From a bacterium 0.1xD8-71 (GTDB lineage Bacteria > Bacillota > Clostridia > Lachnospirales > Lachnospiraceae), in NCBI GenBank assembly GCA_003612405.1, contig RAYR01000017.1, positions 1 through 64,000 on the forward strand: a DNA stretch of 64,000 nucleotides, given 5' to 3'. A model generated the notes under the pieces. The model did no database searches and was not told the DNA's origin. It was given only the letters and a program-made list of their open reading frames with translations. Position 1 is the first letter of the stretch, and every line of letters starts with the position of its first letter. The translations under genes and the position numbers were made by a program. This document shows positions 1-9,251 of the stretch, one piece after another.

Positions 1-88
1 ATTTGCGAAGCAAAGCAAAGCTTTTCGCTAATACCGAGTCCGCGAAGCGGATCTCGTATAGTTATTTGCGAAGCAAATTACTATAAGT
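1..88 (-). repeat. Dispersed double-hairpin repeat, copy A
   Basis: Two short palindromes lie side by side: a hairpin with flanking CGAG/CTCG arms at 35-56 and a perfect ATTTGC/GCAAAT hairpin at 64-78. A further partial ATTTGC palindrome lies at 1-14, so the element may continue outside the window. In reverse complement the order and spacing match copies at 25.14 kb and 32.84 kb. It sits directly upstream of the first gene. Confidence 0.7.
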
Positions 89-141
89 ATAGCAGGCAGG
101 AGTCAGAAAGTAAAATCATATGTGTGAAAAGAGGGGTTGTC

Positions 142-594
142 ATGAAGATCAAGGCACTCTATGAAAAATACAGGGACTTTATCATGGAAGTGATTCACTT
201 TGGCATTGTAGGTGTGATGAATACGCTGCTGGGGTATCTGATCATGTCGGGATTATACAATCTGGCCCATTGGAATTACTGGGTATCCAGCGGTACCTCC
301 TATTTTATCGGCAGTGTGTTTTCTTATTACATGAATGGCAAAGTGACTTTTAAGGTGGAAAATAAAGACAAATGGCTTCCCTGGCGGTTTGCCGTCAATA
401 TTGTGGTCTGTTACGGACTGGCTTATGGGATTGCCAGACCCCTTATCCGCTATCTGCTTTCGGCGCAGCCGGCGGTGGTGGTAGATAATGTGGCTATGGT
501 TCTGGGGATGGCGCTGTTTATTGTGATGAATTTCTTTGGACAGAAGCTTTTTGTATTCCGGACGGGAAGACGGAGACAGGGAGACGGAGAATGA
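142..594 (+). CDS. GtrA-family membrane protein
   Basis: A 150-residue protein with four predicted membrane helices (about residues 17-38, 45-66, 83-102 and 117-140), the usual length and layout of the GtrA family. GtrA-like proteins are thought to help move or present lipid-linked sugars across the membrane for glycan or teichoic acid decoration. The start at 142 is chosen because GAGGGG at 131-136 is spaced six bases from it; a GTG at 124 has no good site. The stop overlaps the next start by four bases (ATGA), so translation is probably coupled. The exact substrate cannot be read from the sequence. Confidence 0.85.
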   Translation: MKIKALYEKYRDFIMEVIHFGIVGVMNTLLGYLIMSGLYNLAHWNYWVSSGTSYFIGSVFSYYMNGKVTFKVENKDKWLPWRFAVNIVVCYGLAYGIARPLIRYLLSAQPAVVVDNVAMVLGMALFIVMNFFGQKLFVFRTGRRRQGDGE

Positions 595-2348
595 AAAATT
601 TGTTGAAGCATAAATGGTTTCTCTGGCTGACCAAATACTGGTTTCTTTTTCCGATTTCCGGCTTTATCATACTGATGGCAGCAGTGCTGTTTGGTTTCGG
701 GGAGCGCAGTTATATTGCAGTGCACGACAACATGGATCTGTTTCTTGCACAGTATCAGATGTTAAAGAACACAGGCACTTTTTTTAAACATGGTGTGAAT
801 GTGCCTTTTCTGGGCGGCGTCAGCAGAGATCTTCTGCCCTCCGAACTGTCTTTATACAGTCTGTTGTATGTGGTGTTTCCCACCTATACGGCTTATGTGC
901 TGGGGCTTCTTCTGAAGATTCTGCTGGGCATGTTTTCTTTTGTCCTGCTGGCAAAAGAACTGTGCGGCGAAAAGTACAGGATATATCGGCCTGTTATTTA
1001 TATGGTGGGATTTGCCTACGGCATCATTTATTTCTTCCCGGCGTTCGGGTTTGCCTTTGCGTCTATTCCCCTGTGTGTCTGGCTGTTGATCAGTATATAC
1101 CGGCAGCCTCATGGGAAATGGTATCTGGCGCTTTTTGCCTATCCTTTGGTGTCCTATTTTTCCTATCATGGTATTTTTATTCTGGGATATCTGGTGATAG
1201 CCATTATATGGGTTTCCATCCGGGATAAAAAAGTGGCGAAATCCCTGATTGGCGCCCTGTTGGTACTGGCGGCGGGATATGTGGTGTGTGAGTACCGTCT
1301 GTTTGGGCAGATGCTGTTAAGCGATGAGGTGACAATCCGTTCCACCATGGTGAATCCGTCCCTTTCCCTGTCAGAAATCGGGAGAGAGATTCTTACTGTA
1401 TGGAAGGACGGTATCTTTCATGCGGAGGATGTGCACAGTAAAGTGATCATGCCGGTCTGTGCTGTTTATTTTTTGATTCAAAACGGCTCATACTTGTGGA
1501 AGAAACAGGGCGGGAAGATCATACGGGATCCCTTTAACCTGCTGATGGTGTTTATTCTGTTTAACTGTCTGGTTTATGGGTTATATGACCTGGAACCGTT
1601 TCGGACATTTGTGGAGACGATTCTGCCGCCTTTACAGGGCTGGCAGTTTAACCGCACGATTTTCTTTAATCCATTCCTCTGGGATCTGGCGTTATTGCTG
1701 ATTCTGATACGTCTTTACAATCGGGGGATCGTGACCTTGTGGGCAGCCAATCTGATTGTCTGCGGTGCGGTGCTTGTGGTGATTCTCACCCCCACCAGAT
1801 ATAATGATCTCTACACCACCTGCCATCACAGATTCTATGCCTGGAATCATGGGACAGAGGTGGACGAGTTTGACTATGAGCAGTTCTATGCGGTAGAGCT
1901 GTTTGAGCAGATCAAAGAGGAAATCGGCTATGAGGACCAGTGGGCTGCCGCCTATGGTATGCACCCTGCGGTGCTTCAGTATAACGGCATTGCCACCCTG
2001 GACGGCTATCTGGGATTCTATGGCCAGCAATACAAAGAGGATTTCAGGAAGATTATTGCGCCGGCCATTGAGCGTGTGGAGGCCAGCAGGATTTATTATG
2101 ATGACTGGGGTGCCAGGGTATATCTGTATTCCGGCACGGATGAGAGCGTGGTGAGCTCTGCGAAGACTGTCTATGCCACGGACGATACGCTCTATATGGA
2201 TCCGGAAGCCTTTGGGGAACTTGGGGGAACTTATCTTTTTTCCAGGATCCGGTTTTCCAATGCGGAAGAAATGCAGCTGCAACTGCTGGGTGAATATACG
2301 GCAAAGGATGAAAGCCTGACAGTGTATGTTTATGAACGCAGACCATGA
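591..2348 (+). CDS. Large multi-spanning membrane protein, DUF6044/YfhO-like
   Basis: A 585-residue protein with about eleven hydrophobic helices in the first 420 residues and a soluble C-terminal part of about 160 residues. An early extracytoplasmic loop holds HDNMD, a position where GT-C type glycosyltransferases and YfhO-like proteins carry acidic residues. This suggests a lipid-linked sugar transferase or a related glycan membrane protein, but no catalytic motif is certain and the DUF assignment is from memory of the pattern. It overlaps the GtrA gene by four bases and is followed after 46 bases by the radical SAM gene. The GtrA partner supports a role in surface glycan modification. Confidence 0.65.
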   Translation: MKNLLKHKWFLWLTKYWFLFPISGFIILMAAVLFGFGERSYIAVHDNMDLFLAQYQMLKNTGTFFKHGVNVPFLGGVSRDLLPSELSLYSLLYVVFPTYTAYVLGLLLKILLGMFSFVLLAKELCGEKYRIYRPVIYMVGFAYGIIYFFPAFGFAFASIPLCVWLLISIYRQPHGKWYLALFAYPLVSYFSYHGIFILGYLVIAIIWVSIRDKKVAKSLIGALLVLAAGYVVCEYRLFGQMLLSDEVTIRSTMVNPSLSLSEIGREILTVWKDGIFHAEDVHSKVIMPVCAVYFLIQNGSYLWKKQGGKIIRDPFNLLMVFILFNCLVYGLYDLEPFRTFVETILPPLQGWQFNRTIFFNPFLWDLALLLILIRLYNRGIVTLWAANLIVCGAVLVVILTPTRYNDLYTTCHHRFYAWNHGTEVDEFDYEQFYAVELFEQIKEEIGYEDQWAAAYGMHPAVLQYNGIATLDGYLGFYGQQYKEDFRKIIAPAIERVEASRIYYDDWGARVYLYSGTDESVVSSAKTVYATDDTLYMDPEAFGELGGTYLFSRIRFSNAEEMQLQLLGEYTAKDESLTVYVYERRP

Positions 2349-2394
2349 GTCTGGCGGATAAGATCAATAACAGGAACGACAAAGGAGGACGAAA

Positions 2395-3375
2395 ATGCCG
2401 ATCAGGGTACACAATTTCGGAGGCGTAGTCGGTTGGAACGCTAAAAAATATCTGCCGAGACTTTCCAGTGAGAGCTATTTAAAGCTTCAGTTTGTCAGCA
2501 GGAGAAAGTCGCAGAAATATTATATAGATTATTTTCTGGAGCATGAGGAGGCGCCGCACCCTCTGGTGGTGAACTTAGAGACGGTGAACCGCTGTAACAG
2601 TACCTGCGAGTTCTGCACAGCCAATATCCATGCGGAAAAGCGCCCCTATAAGAAGATGGAGGAGGAACTGTACTATTCCATCATCGATCAGCTTCATGAC
2701 TGGGAGTATAAAGGGCATCTGACCCTCTATGGCAACAATGAACCGTGGCTGGACAAGCGGATTGTGGGGTTCCACCGGTATGCCAGGGAGAAACTGCCGG
2801 AGGCCTTTATTTTCATGTCCACCAATGGACTTTTGCTGGATGTGAATAAGGTGAAATCCATTGTTCCCTATGTGGATCAGCTGATCATCAATAATTACTG
2901 TCTGGACATGAAGATGCATGACAATATAAAGATTATTTATGATTATGTGAAGGCGCACCCGGAGGAGTTCCAGGATGTAGACATCCTCATTCAGATCCGT
3001 TATCTGAAAGAAGTGTTGACAAACCGGGCGGGCAGTGCACCGAACAAACAGTCCAAAGGAAGGATTGTGAAAGAAACCTGCCTGATGCCTTTTACGGATC
3101 TGTGGATTACGCCTCATGGTAAACTGGGCATCTGCTGCTGTGATAACTTCGAGGTGACGGAGATGGCGGATCTAAATCAGGTATCTGTGAGAGAGGGATG
3201 GAACAGTGAGAAATACAGACAGCTGCGGGAGACTATCGCCACAGGCAGACAGAATTATCCTTTCTGTAAATACTGCGACTTCATTGACGCAGGACTGCGC
3301 ATGGATGCGGTGGATGATGCCTTAAAACATCATCGGATGCATGGTGCAAGACAGTCTGTATTCAAGAAAAAATAA
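2395..3375 (+). CDS. Radical SAM protein with SPASM-type C-terminus
   Basis: A 326-residue protein. Cysteines 67, 71 and 74 form the CxxxCxxC motif (CNSTCEFC) that binds the radical SAM 4Fe-4S cluster. The C-terminal third holds another cysteine-rich region (CLMPF, ICCCD, FCKYC) typical of SPASM or twitch auxiliary clusters. The start has AGGAGG six bases upstream. Enzymes of this type modify peptides, sugars or other small molecules; no peptide precursor is seen nearby, and all neighbours are membrane or surface-glycan proteins. A sugar or lipid-linked substrate is therefore an inference from context only. Confidence 0.85.
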   Translation: MPIRVHNFGGVVGWNAKKYLPRLSSESYLKLQFVSRRKSQKYYIDYFLEHEEAPHPLVVNLETVNRCNSTCEFCTANIHAEKRPYKKMEEELYYSIIDQLHDWEYKGHLTLYGNNEPWLDKRIVGFHRYAREKLPEAFIFMSTNGLLLDVNKVKSIVPYVDQLIINNYCLDMKMHDNIKIIYDYVKAHPEEFQDVDILIQIRYLKEVLTNRAGSAPNKQSKGRIVKETCLMPFTDLWITPHGKLGICCCDNFEVTEMADLNQVSVREGWNSEKYRQLRETIATGRQNYPFCKYCDFIDAGLRMDAVDDALKHHRMHGARQSVFKKK

Positions 3376-3381
3376 AACCGG

Positions 3382-4467
3382 ATGGCGGATGAAACTATGA
3401 GTGGAAAGAGAATGGGAAGGAAGTCAAACCATAAAAGAAGAAGTCGGAGGACAAATCCGGGACAGCTGGCGGCCGCGGCAGTGGGCGCGGTAGCTTTATG
3501 TGCTGCGTTTGTCTGTGTGGTGGTCTTCATAGCGGGACGTTTCGTGGATAAGGCAGACGGCGAAAAGACAACGGATATGGCTCTTGGAGACATACAGGAT
3601 GGCAGTGCCCGGGAGGAGACTGCGCCGGAGATTCCGGAGGAGGCATCCCCACAGGATGCTTCTGTCGGCGGGCAGAAGGAAGGGCAGGAGCCGGACGTTG
3701 AGGTGCCTGAGACGGCGGATGCGGACAAAGAGACGGAGGAGCAGACATCCGAGACAGAACCGGCGGTCACCACAATCTCTATTCTGGGCGACAGTATTTC
3801 TACGTTCCAGGGTTATATTCCGGCCGGATATTATGACTTTTTCCCGGGAAACGGGCTGGTATCCGATGTGAACGATACCTGGTGGAGGCGGGTTTTGGAC
3901 GATACGGGGTGGATGCTTTATGTGAATGGATCCAGTTCCGGGGCAACCTGCGTGGGAGATTCCACGGGCACGGCGGACCCCCAGTGCGGATGCAATGAAT
4001 TTCGTACCGGAGCCTTGTATGGCCCGGGGAATACAGCACCGGATGTGATTATTGTGTATATGGGGACCAATGACTTATTACAGAGTATTCCCATGGGGGA
4101 CAACGACGGCACAAGGCAGGTGGCGGAAGGACAGGTGGCGGCTTTCTCGGATGCCTATACGTTAATGATTGATAAACTTCTGGCAAAGTATCCTTCCTCC
4201 AGGATTTATTGCTGTACAATCACCCAGATCGGGGACTATGGAACCAGCACGCCTTATGTGGAGTTTGTCAACGGGGAAAATCTTACGGCGGCGGACTACA
4301 GTGCCAGGATCAGGCAGATTGCGGCGAATAAGAATCTTCCCGTGATTGATCTGTACGACTGCGGTATTGCGGTGGATAACCTGCACAACACCACTGCGGA
4401 CGGTGTACATCCCACGCCGGACGGCATGAAATATATTGCAGAGGCAGTCAGAAAGGTGCTGGACTGA
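3382..4467 (+). CDS. Membrane-anchored SGNH/GDSL hydrolase
   Basis: A 361-residue protein with a basic N-terminus, one membrane helix at about residues 29-52, a Glu/Pro-rich spacer to about residue 130, and an SGNH hydrolase domain. The nucleophile is in LGDS (Ser138), the oxyanion block is GTND, and the catalytic pair is in DGVH (Asp340, His343), so it looks active. The topology puts the enzyme outside the cell, consistent with a deacetylase or esterase acting on surface glycan. The start is uncertain: ATG codons at 3382, 3397 and 3412 share the frame and none has a strong ribosome site. The next gene starts one base after its stop. Confidence 0.85.
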   Translation: MADETMSGKRMGRKSNHKRRSRRTNPGQLAAAAVGAVALCAAFVCVVVFIAGRFVDKADGEKTTDMALGDIQDGSAREETAPEIPEEASPQDASVGGQKEGQEPDVEVPETADADKETEEQTSETEPAVTTISILGDSISTFQGYIPAGYYDFFPGNGLVSDVNDTWWRRVLDDTGWMLYVNGSSSGATCVGDSTGTADPQCGCNEFRTGALYGPGNTAPDVIIVYMGTNDLLQSIPMGDNDGTRQVAEGQVAAFSDAYTLMIDKLLAKYPSSRIYCCTITQIGDYGTSTPYVEFVNGENLTAADYSARIRQIAANKNLPVIDLYDCGIAVDNLHNTTADGVHPTPDGMKYIAEAVRKVLD

Positions 4468-4468
4468 T

Positions 4469-6547
4469 ATGAAAGACAGGAAAGAGATACTCATTCGTAT
4501 AGCCATGTTTTTGCTGTTCCTGTTCGTAATTCTGGGCGTAAATGCGTTCCGGTATTACGACAGGACTTTTTATGCCTGTGGGCCTTCTGATTTTTTCAGT
4601 CTGGACAGGGGCAGGTATGAAGTTTTTGTTGATACGGATGAACCTGCCGCAGACAGCTGCCTTATTTATTATGAGACCAACGGACAGGAACGTATTCTGG
4701 CTGACAAGGCCATGAAGTCAGGCGTGGGCGGACGCTTTGAGATGGAACTGCCCTCCAATATCCGCAATGACAGTGTCAGAGTGGTCCTGCTTAACGAGAC
4801 GGGGATGGAACTTTCGCAGATAGATGTGATGCGGATTACCCGGATACTACCGGTTGGACAGACGGCGGTATATCTGGTGATGTATCTGTTGATAAGCCTG
4901 CTTCTTTTCAGGTGGTTTGGCAGCGGGCAGATTTCCTGTCTACTGACAGGGTTTGTGAGTGTGGCGCTTTTGCCGGTATATCCGGTTTACTGTGCAGCGC
5001 CTGGCCGGATTCTGCTTTTAATTATGACATGTGTGTCAAATCTTTTTCTGGTGGATAGAAAAGCGGGCATTTCCAGGGAAAGCATTGTCAGATATGTGTT
5101 TTTTCTGTCACTTTCTCTTGCGGCGCTCTATTTCTGTACGGAGTCATCGCCTTTCTATGCGCGCAATCCCTGGGATGATACCAGTATTTATTATTCTATA
5201 GGGCGGGGCATTACCCAGGGATATGTTCCTTATCGGGATATGTTCGATCATAAGGGGCCGGTGGTATTTTTCCTGTATGCTCTGGGGCATCTGCTCACGC
5301 CGGATCGGTTCTATGGGGCCTATCTTCTGGAGAGTTTCTGTTTTTCGGGGCTGTTATATGTTACTTACCGGATATGCAGCCTGTACTTTGAGCGGGGGAT
5401 GGCACAGGTACTGGCGGTGGTATCCATGGTCTTTCTGCTGGATGGAACCTTTCTTGTCTACGGCGGATCCTGTGAGGAATTTACTATGGTAATCTATGCC
5501 GCCATTCTGTATGGATACCTGTCTTATTTTTCCGGCACGAAAGAGTATACCGGACGATGGATGGTCATGACAGGAGTTCTCTGCGGTCTTTCTTTCTGGA
5601 TGAAGTTTAACATGACAGTGTGCCTTCTGACACTGGTGGGAATGATGCTTTTGCACAGACTTCTTGGGAGGCATAATATCGTCAAGGATGTACTGGCATT
5701 TGCAGGGGGCTTTTTGGGTGCGGGCGTTCCGGTGATTGGTTATTTTTTCTGTACAGATTCCCTGGGCTATCTCAAAAACGGATATTTTGTGGCTAATCTT
5801 GCCTATGCAGATGTGAGGACCATAGGGGAGACACTCACTGTGTTTGGGCAGAATGTACTGCTGGCAGTGACTGACAATCCGGGAATCTCCCTGGTGGTGG
5901 CAGTGGGGATTGCGGGCTTTCTGTTCTCTTCTCGTTATATTGGCAGCATAGCCGGTAAGATTGGTTTAGTGATGGCGTTTGGCGTGTTGATTGGCAGTAC
6001 CTATATCAGTTATGCTTTTCTGTATTATTACTGTCTGGTGGCGGTGTTTGTGATACTGGGAATTATTACCATTGCCGGTATTTTGACGGACAGGGGCCTG
6101 AAGTGGAATGTGAAAGAGGGAATGGCTTTTGGCCTGGCGATGCCCTGCCTTTGTCTCCTGCTTGTCTTTAACCGGAATTATAGGGAAGCGGCAGTGTTTT
6201 CCGAAAATTTTACGTTGTGCGACGTATGTGAGAAGGAAATGGAGAACGCTTCACAGGATCGGGAGAAAACGCTTCTTCTGTACCGCAATCACAGAGCGCA
6301 GATGATGACCTTTGCCGGGATGAAGCCGGCAGCCAGATACTATTTTGCACCCAATATCAGTAAGCATATGCCGGAGATTAATGAGGAGCAGGACCGCTAT
6401 ATCCATGAGGGCACTGCGGAATTTGTGCTGGTGGATCATGCAGAGATGTATCCTTCGCTTGTGGAATGGGGACTGTATCAGTACGACCAGATTCTTGACT
6501 GGCAGCAGGGACCGGAGCGTGTGCAGCTATACTGTCTGAAGAGATAA
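4469..6547 (+). CDS. GT39/ArnT-like membrane glycosyltransferase
   Basis: A 692-residue protein with an N-terminal anchor, a soluble segment of about 100 residues, then many membrane helices. NPWDDTSIYY (Asp236, Asp237) followed by PYRDMFDHKGP matches the first extracytoplasmic loop of GT-C enzymes of the PMT/ArnT type, where the acidic pair is catalytic. These enzymes move a sugar from a polyprenyl-phosphate donor to an extracellular acceptor. The start at 4469 lies one base after the SGNH stop; an earlier in-frame ATG at 4436 would overlap that gene. It closes the first operon. Acceptor and sugar are unknown. Confidence 0.75.
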   Translation: MKDRKEILIRIAMFLLFLFVILGVNAFRYYDRTFYACGPSDFFSLDRGRYEVFVDTDEPAADSCLIYYETNGQERILADKAMKSGVGGRFEMELPSNIRNDSVRVVLLNETGMELSQIDVMRITRILPVGQTAVYLVMYLLISLLLFRWFGSGQISCLLTGFVSVALLPVYPVYCAAPGRILLLIMTCVSNLFLVDRKAGISRESIVRYVFFLSLSLAALYFCTESSPFYARNPWDDTSIYYSIGRGITQGYVPYRDMFDHKGPVVFFLYALGHLLTPDRFYGAYLLESFCFSGLLYVTYRICSLYFERGMAQVLAVVSMVFLLDGTFLVYGGSCEEFTMVIYAAILYGYLSYFSGTKEYTGRWMVMTGVLCGLSFWMKFNMTVCLLTLVGMMLLHRLLGRHNIVKDVLAFAGGFLGAGVPVIGYFFCTDSLGYLKNGYFVANLAYADVRTIGETLTVFGQNVLLAVTDNPGISLVVAVGIAGFLFSSRYIGSIAGKIGLVMAFGVLIGSTYISYAFLYYYCLVAVFVILGIITIAGILTDRGLKWNVKEGMAFGLAMPCLCLLLVFNRNYREAAVFSENFTLCDVCEKEMENASQDREKTLLLYRNHRAQMMTFAGMKPAARYYFAPNISKHMPEINEEQDRYIHEGTAEFVLVDHAEMYPSLVEWGLYQYDQILDWQQGPERVQLYCLKR

Positions 6548-6570
6548 GTCGAAGAGCCGGGAAGGCGCGG

Positions 6571-6599
6571 TTGCGCTTGGACAGAGGATATGATAAAAT
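6571..6599 (+). promoter_or_regulatory. Probable sigma-A promoter, extended -10
   Basis: TTGCGC at 6571, a 17-base spacer and TAAAAT at 6594, with TG one base before the -10 hexamer (extended -10). It lies about 70 bases before the zinc-ribbon gene and after the first operon ends. The -35 matches only three of six bases. Confidence 0.45.
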
Positions 6600-6667
6600 A
6601 AAAAGCGTTATGATGTATCAGGAAAATACATAATTTTACACAGAACGAAAGGGCTGGAGGGCGAGAA

Positions 6668-7240
6668 ATGAAATTTTTTAACGGTACCAAAGAACCTACG
6701 GAAATGGATCGGGTGATGGAGAACATTAATCAGACGGAGAATGAGATCCGGGGGCGGATTTATCAGTTGGGGGAGATGTTTTACCAGGCCAATAAGGAAA
6801 AGGATCAGGGAGAGGTAGACGAACAGTATTATGCTGTGATTGATTTGGTTAATAAACTGGAGCAGAACAGAAGAGGCTATTATAAGAATAAACTGCGTCT
6901 GGAAGGGCAGATGATGTGCGAGCACTGCGGTGCGGTGATTCCTTACGGCAGTATGTTCTGTAATGTCTGCGGACAGAGAGCGGACGGCCAGGCAGGGGCA
7001 GGAGTAGCACCTGTGGGAGCGGTGCAGACGGCAGCAGTGCCGCCCATGGGAACACCGGCGCCGACAGTACCGCCTGTGGGGGCGCAGACAACATCAGCAA
7101 TCCCGCCTGTGGGGACGCAGACAACATCAGCAATTCCACCTGTGGAGACGGCGACAACGATACATAAGTGCAGTCAGTGCGGTGCGGTACTGGAAGAAGG
7201 CAGTTTGTTCTGTGAATCATGCGGCGCTAAGGTACAGTAG
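6668..7240 (+). CDS. Double zinc-ribbon protein with N-terminal coiled coil
   Basis: A 190-residue protein without a membrane helix. The first 70 residues are helical and charged, likely coiled coil. Two zinc ribbons follow: Cys84/87 with Cys98/101 and Cys168/171 with Cys182/185. Between them is a Pro/Thr/Val-rich linker containing two copies of an 11-residue repeat (PPVGxQTTSAI; 33-bp repeats near 7072-7137). A good ribosome site (GGAGGGCGAG) precedes the start. The next gene encodes a membrane protein with a similar ribbon, so the two probably work together. The function is not recognised. Confidence 0.75.
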   Translation: MKFFNGTKEPTEMDRVMENINQTENEIRGRIYQLGEMFYQANKEKDQGEVDEQYYAVIDLVNKLEQNRRGYYKNKLRLEGQMMCEHCGAVIPYGSMFCNVCGQRADGQAGAGVAPVGAVQTAAVPPMGTPAPTVPPVGAQTTSAIPPVGTQTTSAIPPVETATTIHKCSQCGAVLEEGSLFCESCGAKVQ

Positions 7241-7262
7241 TGGATGAGAGGGAGAGATAGGA

Positions 7263-9215
7263 ATGTTTTGTAAAAAGTGTGGAACAAGTATCAATGAAGG
7301 TGCCGGATTCTGCCAAAATTGCGGAGAATCGGTAGGAAACGTAAACAATGCGGCAGATGCTGCAAATGGTTCCGGTACAGGTAATCAACAAAATCAGGTG
7401 ATTCCGCCGGTTTCCTCATTATGGGATAAGTATCCCCAGAATGGTCAGCAGGCGAACAGTCAGGCAGGCAGCGGTCAGGCAGGCAGCAGCCAGCCGGGTA
7501 ATGGCCAGGCGGCCGGACCGCAGTTTACCAGCCCACAGTACAATGGTACACAGCAGGACGGGTTTACCAAAGGCATTACCATGGACGGTGGATTTAAGAA
7601 GTTCTTTGGCAGTCATAAAGTACTTCTTATCGTTGGGGCTGTGGTTATTGTTGTGCTTGCCCTGGTGTTATGCAATATCAAGGTGGCAGCCAATTTCCTG
7701 CGTAAGACGTTTTCTTCCCCGGAGAAATATTATCAGTATGTGGAGAAGAAGACAGTGGAAGAATTTTCCAGTGATTTTGGGGAATTGTACGGCAGATACT
7801 TCCTGGACAGATTGAATATTTCTGACAGAAGTGTCAGTGCGCAGCTGAGCATGACCCTGGGAGAAGGCGGTCAGGAGCTGATGAATCTTGCGGGGCTTGC
7901 AGGTGTGGATATGTCATGGTTTGAAAGCGCTTCGTTTACGCTGGATTCCTCGGTAAAGAAGGATACCGTATTCCTGGGAGTCGGCGCGGTACTTAATGAG
8001 GTTAATATCCTTACTGGCAATGTGGTTCTGGATCTGGGGGCAGAGATGGCCTATCTGCAAGTGCCGGAGGTGAATAAGCGGTATATGGGAGTGGAAGTAG
8101 ACACCGGCGAACTGGGCGATGTAGAAGAATTGTGGGAGATGTATGAGGCACTTGAGCGGATCTGCCCGGATCAGAAGCAGGCAGAACAGCTGTTCAACCG
8201 TTATTTAACCACATTGATAGGATGCGTGGATGATGTGACCAAGAAGAATGGTGTTCTGGAAGCGGAGGATATTGAGCAGAAGTGTACGGTGCTTACGGTC
8301 ACTATCGATGAGGAAACGGCCAAGGAAATGATGATTGCTGTTTTAACCCAGATGAAAGAAGACAAGGATATTGAGAAAATCATCAAGAACGCTTTGACGG
8401 ATGAATATATTATAGACCAATTGTATCTGGATGACATGAGTCCTGAAGAGGCTTATGAAAATTTCCAGGATGCGATAGACGAAGAGTTAGAATATATGGA
8501 AGACTATGACGACTACAGCAGTGAAAAGATCAAGATGAAAGTCTATGTGAATAACAAGGGTGAAATTGTTGGCAGAACCCTCACTGCGGAAGACACGACA
8601 ATTAAGATGCTGATGCCGGAAAAGGGTAAGAAGTTCGGTTATGAGTGTTCCTACGAGGATTCCTATTTTGATGAGTCCATTGCCTTGACCGGAACTGGTA
8701 CACGAAGCGGCGATAAGATAACCGGAGAATTTGCTCTGGAATATAATGACTCTTCCATGGTGAACCTGACAGTGAAGGACTATAATACCAAGGATGCAAG
8801 GAAGGGTATTATAAATGGCAATATGACCTTGGAGTTATCGGAAGATATTGAAGATCTGATAGGATATACGCCAGGATTGTCCATGATAGAGGACATCAAG
8901 CTGACCATGGACTTTAAGTCTGACAAGAGCTCCAGTAAATGCAGTATGGGAGTACTCATGGATGACAAGAGTATTGTGGATATTGTGATGTCCTATAAGG
9001 AGGAAAAAGGATATAAAGGTCCCAATCCCGGGAAAGATGCCGTTGTGATGGAGGATATGGATGATTTGTCTGATTGGGGCAAGGACTTTGATCTGGGCGG
9101 ATTTACAGAGGCCTTAAAGAAAGCGGATGTGCCTTCGGAGATCACAGAAAGCCTGGAAATTTTCGACGGTATGGACATAGAGACGATTATGGAAATGATG
9201 TATTACTATTATTAA
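7263..9215 (+). CDS. Zinc-ribbon membrane protein with large extracytoplasmic domain
   Basis: A 650-residue protein: an N-terminal zinc ribbon (Cys3, Cys6, Cys17, Cys20), a Gln/Gly/Ser-rich linker, one membrane helix at about residues 119-139 and a long C-terminal region with alternating strands and acidic stretches. With an internal ribbon and no signal peptide, the C-terminal 500 residues should face outside. The same plan (ribbon, helix, outer domain) is known from TcaA-like proteins of Firmicutes, but homology to TcaA is not claimed. It lies 22 bases after the double-ribbon gene and 36 bases before the ABC ATPase. Function unknown. Confidence 0.75.
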   Translation: MFCKKCGTSINEGAGFCQNCGESVGNVNNAADAANGSGTGNQQNQVIPPVSSLWDKYPQNGQQANSQAGSGQAGSSQPGNGQAAGPQFTSPQYNGTQQDGFTKGITMDGGFKKFFGSHKVLLIVGAVVIVVLALVLCNIKVAANFLRKTFSSPEKYYQYVEKKTVEEFSSDFGELYGRYFLDRLNISDRSVSAQLSMTLGEGGQELMNLAGLAGVDMSWFESASFTLDSSVKKDTVFLGVGAVLNEVNILTGNVVLDLGAEMAYLQVPEVNKRYMGVEVDTGELGDVEELWEMYEALERICPDQKQAEQLFNRYLTTLIGCVDDVTKKNGVLEAEDIEQKCTVLTVTIDEETAKEMMIAVLTQMKEDKDIEKIIKNALTDEYIIDQLYLDDMSPEEAYENFQDAIDEELEYMEDYDDYSSEKIKMKVYVNNKGEIVGRTLTAEDTTIKMLMPEKGKKFGYECSYEDSYFDESIALTGTGTRSGDKITGEFALEYNDSSMVNLTVKDYNTKDARKGIINGNMTLELSEDIEDLIGYTPGLSMIEDIKLTMDFKSDKSSSKCSMGVLMDDKSIVDIVMSYKEEKGYKGPNPGKDAVVMEDMDDLSDWGKDFDLGGFTEALKKADVPSEITESLEIFDGMDIETIMEMMYYYY

Positions 9216-9251
9216 ACTGCTGAGCACTGACATGGAGGATCGGACTGCTGT

